Assembly (NCBI GenBank): GCA_008931825.1
Contig: QXVZ01013299.1
Location: 1-32,052, forward strand
DNA from: Phallusia fumigata
Lineage: Eukaryota > Chordata > Ascidiacea > Phlebobranchia > Ascidiidae
DNA: 32,052 nt
Direction: 5' to 3'
In this document: one piece after another, positions 9,658 through 18,788 of the stretch
How positions within the stretch are numbered: the first letter of the stretch is position 1
Layout of the letters: each line of letters opens with the position of its first letter
Made by a program: the position numbers and the translations under genes
Notes under the pieces: generated by a model
What the model was told of the DNA's origin: nothing
Databases searched by the model: none
The model's input: only the letters and a program-made list of their open reading frames with translations

Positions 9658-12600
9658 GTTGGGATAATCGGAGGAATCTCATTGGTTGTTGGCACCATGA
9701 TCGGATCAGGAATCTTCCTCTCTCCAGCCGGGATCCTCATCAACGCGGGATCAGTGGGAGCGAGTCTCTGCATCTGGGCTGGATGCGGTTTACTTGCCAC
9801 GTTTGGTAAGATGCGATAAAAAAGTTGAGATAAGGGAGAAAGTTAAAATCTTCCGGATTCCAGCTTTGTTCTCTCAAGCAAAATTGGCATTGGAAAAATG
9901 TGTGTTGTTACCTTATCTATGTTTTTCTAGCTTTAACGAGAATTTCCTTGCGATGCTGTTGGTTTCCGCTTAACGTTACAAAACCCCTGCATCGTTTATC
10001 AGCTAAATAGTTTAAACTCGTGTGTTTATGCTTGGTGATTTCAGCAGTGGTTTTCTCACGGCAGTTTTGGTCCAAAAACATCCGCTGTGCCATCGAATAG
10101 TTAGTTTCAAAACATACATGAGAATAAAATATATTTGGCCTTCTGCAGAACGCGGCTTAAAGCAAAAACGTATTGATCCTGTTTCCGTAAATCTCATATC
10201 TTATCACCAAATTTTTCTCGTAGACAAAAACCCGACCAAATATACAAAACCAAAGCGCTATGCGTGCGGTTCAGCTGAAACGAAAGCACCAAACAAAATA
10301 AACACAACGCATACAATGTCCCCATTGTCCTTAGGGGCTCTCAGTTACATTGAACTTGGCCTCATGATCCGGAAATCAGGAGCCGAATATCCCTACCTCC
10401 GCGCGGCGTTTGGCGAGATGATTGCGTTCCTCCTCGCTTGGACCAACATCATCGTCACCAAGCCTTCGTCGTTCGCCATCATTGCTGTCGGATTCGCCCA
10501 ATACGTCACTGCCCCCTTTTACCCGGGTTGTGAGCCGCCCGCTACCATCCAGAAATGCGCCGCAGCCTTCTGCATACGTAAGTCAAGTTCCTTTCATGTT
10601 TTTCGGAGTGTCACACTTGTCCTTGCATCTTATCTGCTGATTATTGTGGGCAATGTAATTTGACGTTAACAATAATTTTCTCAATGGTTACAAAAACTAA
10701 AAAAAGAACATGGGTGAATACAGTTTTACTGTTTCTTTTGTGGTTTGCAAAATAAATTCAAACTCAATGGAATTTGGTCAGGAGGTAGAATGGGTTACCT
10801 CTCATTATCCCCACAGTCTCAATAGTTACCCTGCTAGCCCCAGAGAGGTTTTCACTACGTCTTTATAGTTTGAAGATAAACAATTGTTACAACTTGTTTA
10901 GTTTGAATTTAGGTGTTACTATAGCGTCGTTTGGTATTTTATTACTTTGTACCACTTGTTGTGTTATGAATCTCCATAAACCTTGTCGTTTTAGGGCAGT
11001 GGCTTTTAGACTGAGCGGGCAATGGCTTATATTNGAATGGGTTACCTATCATTATCCCCACAGTCTCAATAGTTACCCCGCTAGCCCCAGAGAGGTTTTC
11101 ACTACGTCTTTATAGTTTGAAGATAAACAATTGTTGCAACTTGTTTAGTATGAGTTTAGGTGTTACTATAGCGTCGTTTATTATTTTATTACTTTGTACC
11201 ACTTGTTGTGTTGTGAATCTCCATAAACCTTGTCGTTTTAGGGCAGTTGCTTTTAGACTGAGCGGGCAATGGCTTATATTTGCGTCGCTAAAGCTGGTAC
11301 ACAAGCAATGTGATGTTGAGGTTTGTTCAAACAAAGGCGCTTTAAATGTCTGTATCCAATGTTTGTTTTTCACAGTTAAACATTTAGAGCAAATACGGAT
11401 GAAGCGGAGGTACCTTCGCGCTTTGACCATTGTGCTGCAGATATAGTATGGCAAATGACCAAACTTCCTCATGTGATCAACCTAACACAAACACCCAGAT
11501 TTCAAGCGTCTTCTTTTACTTAACAGGACCGGTCTTTAGGTCTGTTTTCCCCTGTAGGTCTCTATTAGTTTCAAACTGATGGTTAACTTTTACTTCAAAT
11601 GGGTCAAAAAATTAAAGTTTGTTAAAACGGTGACACTTTAAGTACCTTTTGTCTGTTTTTAAATTACCCCAAACGTTGGCCCCACAGTTGCTTATGGGGA
11701 TTACATAAGTAGTGGATTTGGTTTGCAAAGGAGTTTGAGTTCTTGCCGATGGATGCACGATTGGCGACTTAGTCCTAATGAAGAATTGTGTTTGTACAGA
11801 ACTTTCTGTTTCGTGCAACATCCTTATCACTGCACAGGTTTCGGGTTCACGGGGGCAAAAATATCTGGGAACCATATTTGCCTGGTGTGTTATGCAAGCG
11901 GGAGCAAGCTTGAGAAATGCATGTCGATTTTTAAAGCAACCAAGGCTTAGCATATTATTCATGAGGAGTTTCATTTTTTAAAAAATTTATTGCTTTTTCA
12001 AAAAAGTAAGTCGCTTTGGCTTTTGTGTCACTTTTTTTCGGTGGAAGAAGGTGCGAGGCTCTGCGTAGTTTAAACATAGCGCAGCCCTATAGTATTATTT
12101 CTAATATTTCTAGTGACCATTTCAACCATCAACTGCTTCAGTGTGAAACTGAGCAACTTCGTACAAATCTTCTTCACCGCGGCCAAGCTGGCCATCATTG
12201 CGGCGATTATTGTTGGTGGTTTCGTCATGCTCGGTCAGGGAAGGACTGAAAACTTTGAAGACGCCTTTGCGGGAACAGCCAGTTCTTTCTCGGCCATCGC
12301 TCTTGGTTTTTACAGTGGATTGTGGTCGTACGACGGCTGGTAAGTTTTGGTGTCCAAACTTTCAAAATGGGCTGTAAAATTGCATACTTGCTTGTCAACA
12401 TCTTGCCAAGCAAATTTTAACTTCTGAACCTTATTTTGTTGACAGGAATCAACTGAACTTTGTCACAGAGGAATTGAGAAATCCTAACAGGTACATGCAA
12501 CCAAAAATACAATCTTTTGTTTAGGCTCATGTCTTGTAAGGGTAATTTTTTTGTTACAGTGCGTACAACAGAAGCATATAGACGTAGAAAAACTAAGAAC

Positions 12601-14128
12601 TCTGTCCCTTTTTAAAAGTTTGAAATTTTTGTTAAAGTTGTGATAGCAAAAATACATTAAACATTTTTGCTGCCTCAGAAACTTCCCAATCATCATCTGC
12701 ATCGGTATTCCCATGGTAACGATCCTCTACATCCCAGTAAACGTCGCNCCTCTTGGATCTTCTACGGTCTGACTTTCCTCTCTGTAATCGTTCTGCGTAT
12801 TAGGAAACCTCACTGGGAACGCCCGTTCAGGGTAAGATACTTCGCGCGTGGTAACGTCTAAAGTTGTCGAATCCTGATCAGATTTTCGAGATATTTTTTT
12901 TATTTTTTTTATTTTTTTCACGGGGTTCGAACCCGGGATGATCCCGAGAACTAATCCCGATCTAGTTTTTATCTCTGTATATGGGTCGACCGCCTCAGAC
13001 CATTCGACCAAGTGCTCGCTCAGATTTTCGAGATATTTGGATGCGACTGGGACATTTCGAAATTAGCGCCCCCAACTCGTTTTGTAAATTCTTTTTTACG
13101 TTTTTACTTTTGTAATATAAAACCAAATAAATCGTGGCGTCCTTAATTGAAGAGCGGGGGGTGTATCTTAATTTTTGCGGCTTCGCTACCAACACATAAC
13201 TGACAAATGTTTGCGCAGGTTTTCATACTCATTCCTGCCATCTGCTTTATCGCATCTTTGTATCTCATCGTTGCTCCGATCATCGAAGCCCCATCCCTAG
13301 CTTATCTGTACGCAGGGATCTTCATATTGGCCGGATTGCTCTTTTACTTCCCGCTCGTCTTCTTCCATTTAACGCCGCCTTTCATGGGTGAGTCACTTCA
13401 CTTTCTCGTAGGGTTTTGAGCTAACCGTGTTTGTGTCAATTCAATAAGTATTTTGCTTCTACTTACACAAAATTACGTTATTCGAATCTTAGGGTACACA
13501 GTTCAACAAGGTTTTAAGCAGAATCTAAAACTTTTTTTTCTTAATCTAAGTTAATGGTTGCAACTTTTATTTGCATTACGCTCCGTTATTTTTCCTGACC
13601 CGATATCCCATCAAGAATTACCTCAAGTTAACTTCACTTGATTGCAGTTTAGCAATGCTTTGTGTGTGTCAACAACAGTTATTTGTCACATCACAAAATA
13701 GCATTGCGCGGTGGCCCCGCAAAGTGTGCATTCAACACTGCACAATAAACTTACAATCAGAATATTTCACTCATTCCTTTATTTTTTTACGTGTGTTCTG
13801 GGTAAAAAGGGATCGGTTAGAACCACAAGTGGTTATGTGAGGACTGACCCTACAACGCAAAAGGCACCAAAGTTACGCAGTATATTATCGACTAAGAGAG
13901 GCTTGAGACTTATATTGACCCCTAACTAACAGTTGCTGGTTCAAGGAGATTGTCGACAATCTTCGTAAACTGTTGTGTTTTTCTTCAGACCCTCTTACTT
14001 ATTTCCTGCAAGAAGTCCTGGAGGTGGTCCCCCCTCCCGAGATCTTGGATGAGGACGAACTCATGGAGAAGAAGATGCAGGAGGAGAAGTTGGGGGAAAC
14101 TAATGACGCATTTTCCCACGCTTTTTAA
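9658..14128 (+). CDS. SLC7A9: SLC7 gene B: b(0,+)AT-like light-chain amino acid transporter, interrupted by assembly gap
   Basis: Exons are 9658-9805, 10335-10577, 12114-12339, 12446-12490, 12679-12747, gap, 12749-12831, 13219-13387 and 13989-14128, all in one frame. With exon 1 (301-396) joined, TM1 carries the substrate-binding VGTMIGSGIF (about residues 43-52). The extracellular cysteine that in this family bonds to the SLC3 heavy chain is Cys147 in TAPFYPGCEPP (human b(0,+)AT Cys144). TM6 has [20 protein letters not shown] with Asp236 (human Asp233). The n at 12748 removes about 320 coding bases (roughly TM7-TM9) by comparison with gene A. The C-terminus is long and acidic/basic (LDEDELMEKKMQEEK). 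The known role of b(0,+)AT with rBAT is exchange of cystine and cationic for neutral amino acids; substrate here is inferred. Gene B and gene A share a 45-nt exon and all other compared intron phases. Confidence 0.9.
10578..12113 (+). other. Gene B intron containing an unmerged contig overlap
   Basis: This 1.5-kb intron contains the duplicated 246-bp segment and n described at 10788-11280. The remaining part (about 11280-12113) has open frames on both strands, but none with family resemblance or good splice context. The acceptor at 12112-12113 follows TTCTAATATTTCTAG. Confidence 0.5.
10788..11280. repeat. Tandem 246-bp near-duplicate around the n at 11034
   Basis: 10788-11033 and 11035-11280 align without gaps with 9 mismatches (3.7%). 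This is best explained as two haplotype versions of the same contig end, so the real intron is shorter by one unit. Confidence 0.88.
12748..12748. other. Assembly join with missing gene B exons
   Basis: The frame runs ...LYIPVNVA, then n, then SWIFYGLTFLS. In gene A these blocks are separated by the end of one exon, two full exons (104 and 97 nt) and the start of a 150-nt exon, together with their introns. No duplicated flanks are seen, so the gap is real and of unknown length. Confidence 0.9.
12878..13038 (-). mobile_element. tRNA-derived SINE with 19-bp target-site duplication, minus orientation
   Basis: The direct repeat TCAGATTTTCGAGATATTT occurs at 12878-12896 and 13020-13038. Between the copies, read on the minus strand, is a tRNA-like head with an A box (TGGTCGAATGGTCTGAGGCG) and a near-perfect B box (GGGTTCGAACCCC). 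An A-rich tail follows (the T/A run at 12897-12918). The element sits in an intron of gene B, opposite to transcription. The intact target duplication and B box suggest recent insertion. The head resembles Ser/Leu-class tRNA but is not a foldable tRNA gene. Confidence 0.85.
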
Positions 14129-16085
14129 TATCAGTTAATCGTTAAAAATATGAGATGCACTGCCTTAGTGTATCATACTGTCCATAATTGGTCCTGAGTT
14201 TCTTACTGGACCTTTTTGCTAAGTATGTTTAAATGCATATAGGAAGACGACCGTGATGTAATTTTAAAAAGGTTACTGCATATGACTAACACGTTTTACT
14301 GTCAAATTCATGTTTCTTTTATTACAGCCGCGTTACAATTTGTCCTTCTACCCTTTTACTTTTTATTATCCGGACAACATTGCACCATAACCAGTAAACG
14401 GAGTGTTTTACAAGTTCAATGATATGAATGCCAATTATGACTATAATGATAAACCCAGAAAAAAACACAAACAATTTAAAAAATGTTCAGAGATTTTCTA
14501 TTGACTACCAATCACTGAAATTTTACATTTCAACTCGAAACGAGCTAAATCAAGTGGATAAATTTTTGTTTCTTGCTTAATACAAACCGTTTTGGCTTAA
14601 AAATAAACTAAAAATGTTTAATTGGAATTTACGCGTTTCACTGATAAAACGCAACAGCGGAAAATTGCTAATCTCAGCAAATCAATCTGTATATCACTGT
14701 TTTGTGCGCTGCACTATTACTGATAAACCAACGACGGGCATATAGCTTTCTGGTTATTTGTTACAAATTCCTAATTCAGTTTTTTCCTACTGGATGTATT
14801 CTGTTGTTTCAGCTGTTTCTGATGTGTACATTTATAGAGATTTCTTTCATTTTAGCCAGACAATATAATGTTCCACTGCAGAAATTACGTGAGGCACAGA
14901 CCAACCACGCAATGTTTTCTTTTTTCAACTGAAAACGGTGCAATTGGCTTGAAGCTATTTAACTTTGAAACCGTGTTTGACTGACTTTGTACTGCATTTA
15001 ATTTTGTTGCATAAATAAGGCTTTTTGCAAAAAAAATCTAAGGGAATTACATCCCATGGTAACGTACTTTAGGATAGTGCTGCGTTCAGCTTTTGATGCG
15101 GCCGACGAACTTTCGCGCACAAGGCATGAACAGAGCTGATTGATGGAAAATGAGAATAGGCAATTAGTTTGTTTTTGTGCTTGGGGCGGTAAGTCGATAT
15201 ATGTTCATGGATCTTACCTTATATCACACACATACAGTATTTCTACGTTGTAGGTGTTAACGCCACCAAATAAACGTTTACTACGTCAAAAGAGTGCTAA
15301 ATGCCACTGTTTGTGGAGATCAGTGGCGAAAAACGAAGTCTTGTTTTTTTACAGATCATTTACAACTAAAAACACGGCAAATAGTTTCGTTTAGTTTTTT
15401 TATTTTATCGATTCATTACCTGGATTTTTGAAAGTGTTTAAGTTTTACTGCGCTTTTAAATTACAGACTGACGAAAAATAGTGTTCCTAACGAGGGGGAA
15501 TTTCCCGTAAATTGCGTGCTTTTGTTTTTGCGGATGATCGTAATGTTTTTGGTAATTTTTATGTTATAAAATATAAAAATAAATAGTATATCTTGGCGTT
15601 TATGCGTTTTGTAACAAACCCCGTTAAGGCCTTTAAAAAATACTTACAAATATTGCGATAGAGTTAAATTGGGGTAAAATTCGTTGATTTTAATATTGTA
15701 ACATTTACTGTCGTAGTTTTACGTTGCTAGAAGACATTTTTAAGCAAAAAGCATGGAATCCCAAGCAAATCTACCAACTTTTCTGTGACGATGTTTAGGT
15801 CGTTTTTTTTTTCAATCGCTGCATACTTAATTTTAATACAGGGCTTATAATCTTTCGTACATGAAAGAATAACTAAATTGTTCGTTTCCTAACTTTGCTT
15901 ACGGATAATTAGAGTTGTTATATGCTTGTCTTGTGAGTTGTGACTGTGACATTTTTTTTTTAATTCTGAAATATTTTGGTTTAATTAAAAAACTAATGTT
16001 TTCAAAAGTTTAATAATTGTGCTCCTAACAGTAAAAATATATTGGCTTGGTGGTGATAACTTTTTTGTTTTTTCAATGATCATAG
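14129..16085. other. Intergenic region between SLC7 gene B and TBL3
   Basis: AT-rich, about 2 kb. An AATAAA at about 14602 could end gene B. An ORF at 14702-14932 has no recognisable product. A GC-richer patch around 15090-15200 may belong to the TBL3 promoter, but no TATA box is evident. Confidence 0.4.
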
Positions 16086-16103
16086 GGTTTACAAAAAACA
16101 AAA
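16086..16103 (+). promoter_or_regulatory. Short TBL3 leader after a likely spliced-leader acceptor
   Basis: A pyrimidine-rich run (TTTTTTGTTTTTTC) precedes CATAG at 16081-16085. The next 18 bases lead directly to the ATG. In Ciona such acceptors without an upstream donor are typical of spliced-leader trans-splicing. An ordinary 5'-UTR intron is the alternative. Confidence 0.45.
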
Positions 16104-18500
16104 ATGCCTGTCAAAAACTCTACTGCAAAGTCAAAAACCAAACTGAAACCCTCGGAGAAGCTAAGGCTTAAATCAAACTTTGCTGTGAAGAAGGTTTTCA
16201 AACCATTTTACACTGGTGGATCTGTCGGAATTGACAGTCAAGGCGATTATGTTTTTACAACTTGTGGTGACAAAGTTTTTGCAGTAAGCACCATATCAGG
16301 ATTGGCAGAAAAGTCCTTAACCCATGATGGTGATGATATCACCTGTTTCAAAATAAGCCCCAATGGCTCTAGCATAGTAACGGCTACAAGATCGTTGCTC
16401 TTAAAACAATGGAACTGGCCAGATATTCGATGTATACGCACCTGGAAGGCCATACACATTGCACCTGTTTTGACTCTATGTTTTGATTCCACTTCCACTT
16501 TACTGGCATCAGGCAGCAGTGATGGAACTGTTAAAGTTTGGGATATGGTTCGCCAGTACTGTACACACAATTTTCGTGGAGTATCAGGTGTTGTAAGCTG
16601 TCTTCGTTTTCACCCAAGAGATTTAAAATTGTATGCAGCTGGCAATGACTATGTGATTAAGGTTTGGGATTTGAACACAAGCAAATGTGTTGGATCTATG
16701 GAAAGTCATGTCAGCGCAGTCACTGCTTTTGAATTTCCATCTGAGGATGTACTGGTTACTGCCGGACGAGACAGTGTGATCAACATGTGGGATTTAACTG
16801 AGGAAAACTGTAGTAAGCCCACTAAAACAATTCCTGTTTATGAGACTGTGGAAGATTTGATATGTTTACCTTTTGAAGATATTTCCGACAACTCTGGGTC
16901 AACTGATTTTGAATTTCTGACATTTGGTAGTAAGGGAGTTGTTAGAAAGTGGCAAAGTCACTCTGGCAAGTGCATTTCTACTGTTTCTGATGAGACGCAA
17001 GCAGAAGAGGCTTATGGCTTTACACATGCAATAATGATGCCTTGTGGGCAAAAAATAGTGGCTGTGACAAGCGACCATAACTTTAACTTTATTTCAGTTG
17101 AAGATTTGAAAACTTATAAACACTTTGTTGGTTATAACGATGAGGTTTTGGATGTTAAATTTTTCAGTGAAGATGATACATATCTGATTGTAGCAACAAA
17201 CAGTCCGAAAATTAAAGTGTTTAACATTGAAACATCAGCCTGTCATCTGTTAAAGGGGCATACTGATACTGTTTTGTCAATTGACGTGTTCCGAAATCAA
17301 TCGTATTTCTGCAGCTGTTCAAAAGATCAAACTGTTAGGTTGTGGAAAATGAACAAGAAAAGCAACATATTTTCATGTGTAGCTGTCGGAAAAGGGCACA
17401 CACATACTGTTGAATCTCTGGCATGCTGCAAGTTGAAAATGAACTTTATGGTAAGTGGTAGTGAAGACCACACTTTGAAGGTATGGAAGATTGCCAAAGA
17501 CGAAGCTTCACATATAGAGTTGTCTGTGCACCACACAATTTTGGCTCACACCAAGGACATTAATTCTGTAGCTGTGAGTCCAAATGACAAGCTAATTGCA
17601 AGTGGTTCACAAGACAAGTTGGCTAAGTTGTGGACCGTTGAGGATGGACAAAATGTTGGCACACTCCATGGCCATAAACGTGGGATTTGGTGTGTGCAGT
17701 TCAGTCCTATGGATCAAGTGTTAGCCAGTAGTTCTGCTGATGGAAGCATTAAACTGTGGAGCCTTTCAGACTTTTCTTGCTTAAAAACTCTTGAAGGGCA
17801 TGATTGTTCTGTGCTTAAGCTTTCATTTATTGTTAAAGGAACACAACTTGTAAGCTGTGGGTCCGATGGTCTGCTCAAGCTGTGGACCATCAAAAGCTCA
17901 GAATGCAACAAGACCCTTGACGAGCACAGCGATAAAATTTGGACACTTACTGCGAGTCAAAATAGTGAGACCCTTGTCACTGGATCCGCTGACTCGACGA
18001 TTATATTATGGGAAGATATGACCGAAAAGGAAAAAGAGGAGAAGTACCAGAAACAAGAAGAAAGTGTAATGCAGTACCAAGAGCTACAAAACTTGTTGCA
18101 CGAGAAAAACTACAAGCAGGCATTGACGAAAGCAGTTTTGCTTCAACATCCATTTACAGCGCTCAATGTTGTTCGAGAAATACTGTGGCAACAGCAGGGC
18201 TTTGAAATACTGGACGAAATCATTGGTAAACTGAACTTAGACAAAAAACATACCTTACTGAACTTTGCGACTTCATGGAATACAAACTCCAGAAACTGCC
18301 ATGAAGCCCAGGCTGTTTTGAATGTTGTCCTGTCCACCACCCACCCTAGGGACATAGAAAACATGCATGATTCCCAGACTATTATTGAGGCTTTACTTCC
18401 GTACAGTGAGCGTCATTACCAACGCATGTCACGAATTGTCCAGCAGGCAACTTTCGTGGATTACACTTTTCAGTTGATGAAATTAAGTGTTGATAAATAG
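16104..18500 (+). CDS. TBL3: TBL3 / UTP13 homologue, WD40 protein of the small-subunit processome
   Basis: One uninterrupted 798-codon ORF, close to the usual length (human about 808). A basic N-terminus leads to FKPFYTGG (about residue 33). Two tandem WD40 beta-propellers follow (about residues 40-325 and 335-645), with typical blades such as SGSSDGTVKVWD, SCSKDQTVRLW, ASGSQDKLAKLW and SSSADGSIKLWS. From about 653 to 795 is the helical Utp13 domain, with LLHEKNYKQAL and the conserved WNTNSRNCHEAQAVL (about 725). In other eukaryotes this protein is part of the UTP-B complex in the nucleolus, needed for 18S rRNA processing. The gene is intronless, unlike its neighbours and unlike vertebrate TBL3. 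The start is the first ATG after a candidate trans-splice acceptor. ATPAF2 starts 288 bp downstream on the same strand. Confidence 0.97.
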   Translation: MPVKNSTAKSKTKLKPSEKLRLKSNFAVKKVFKPFYTGGSVGIDSQGDYVFTTCGDKVFAVSTISGLAEKSLTHDGDDITCFKISPNGSSIVTATRSLLLKQWNWPDIRCIRTWKAIHIAPVLTLCFDSTSTLLASGSSDGTVKVWDMVRQYCTHNFRGVSGVVSCLRFHPRDLKLYAAGNDYVIKVWDLNTSKCVGSMESHVSAVTAFEFPSEDVLVTAGRDSVINMWDLTEENCSKPTKTIPVYETVEDLICLPFEDISDNSGSTDFEFLTFGSKGVVRKWQSHSGKCISTVSDETQAEEAYGFTHAIMMPCGQKIVAVTSDHNFNFISVEDLKTYKHFVGYNDEVLDVKFFSEDDTYLIVATNSPKIKVFNIETSACHLLKGHTDTVLSIDVFRNQSYFCSCSKDQTVRLWKMNKKSNIFSCVAVGKGHTHTVESLACCKLKMNFMVSGSEDHTLKVWKIAKDEASHIELSVHHTILAHTKDINSVAVSPNDKLIASGSQDKLAKLWTVEDGQNVGTLHGHKRGIWCVQFSPMDQVLASSSADGSIKLWSLSDFSCLKTLEGHDCSVLKLSFIVKGTQLVSCGSDGLLKLWTIKSSECNKTLDEHSDKIWTLTASQNSETLVTGSADSTIILWEDMTEKEKEEKYQKQEESVMQYQELQNLLHEKNYKQALTKAVLLQHPFTALNVVREILWQQQGFEILDEIIGKLNLDKKHTLLNFATSWNTNSRNCHEAQAVLNVVLSTTHPRDIENMHDSQTIIEALLPYSERHYQRMSRIVQQATFVDYTFQLMKLSVDK

Positions 18501-18698
18501 TTCCCCAAAACTGTATGGAAACATGCATACCAAATCCAAATTGTGTTTTTTGCTTAAATATTTATTTAGGAACTATACATATTTACAAAAATGTGTCTTG
18601 TAACCTTTAAATGGTTGTTAGCATTTTAAATGCTTTTGCTAACACTTTTTGTGCAACTTGGAATTTGTCAATTTACATGTGTTTAATGAAATTCATTT

Positions 18699-18704
18699 TA
18701 TAAA
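18699..18704 (+). terminator. Possible variant poly(A) signal (TATAAA) of TBL3
   Basis: No AATAAA or ATTAAA occurs between the TBL3 stop (18500) and the ATPAF2 acceptor (18777). TATAAA, a known weaker variant, is at 18699-18704. It could equally be a TATA element for ATPAF2. Confidence 0.3.
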
Positions 18705-18771
18705 GTCGGTATGGAGGTGAAATTTAAATTCAAATGGCTTAAAACCTTTTCAATCACTGCCTTTCTGTATT

Positions 18772-18788
18772 GTTTAGGTTCTAAAAAC
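18772..18788 (+). promoter_or_regulatory. Candidate trans-splice acceptor in front of ATPAF2
   Basis: The run CTTTCTGTATTGTTTAG (ending 18777) is a good acceptor, 11 nt before the preferred ATG. There is no upstream donor between here and the TBL3 stop. This supports spliced-leader addition to a downstream operon gene. Confidence 0.4.

Noticed and set aside
10022..10663. 213-codon ORF as a complete exon
   Set aside because: Its first 100 codons are open intron. The conserved transporter sequence begins exactly after the acceptor at 10334 and ends at the donor at 10577.
11110..11472. 120-codon minus-strand ORF, and the opposite 11117-11446 ORF
   Set aside because: Both lie in the duplicated intron segment. 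Only chance openness in AT-rich DNA, with no family resemblance.
18711..18788. Upstream in-frame ATG of ATPAF2 (26 extra residues)
   Set aside because: It precedes a good acceptor at 18777. The shorter start gives a better mitochondrial presequence. Retained only as an alternative.
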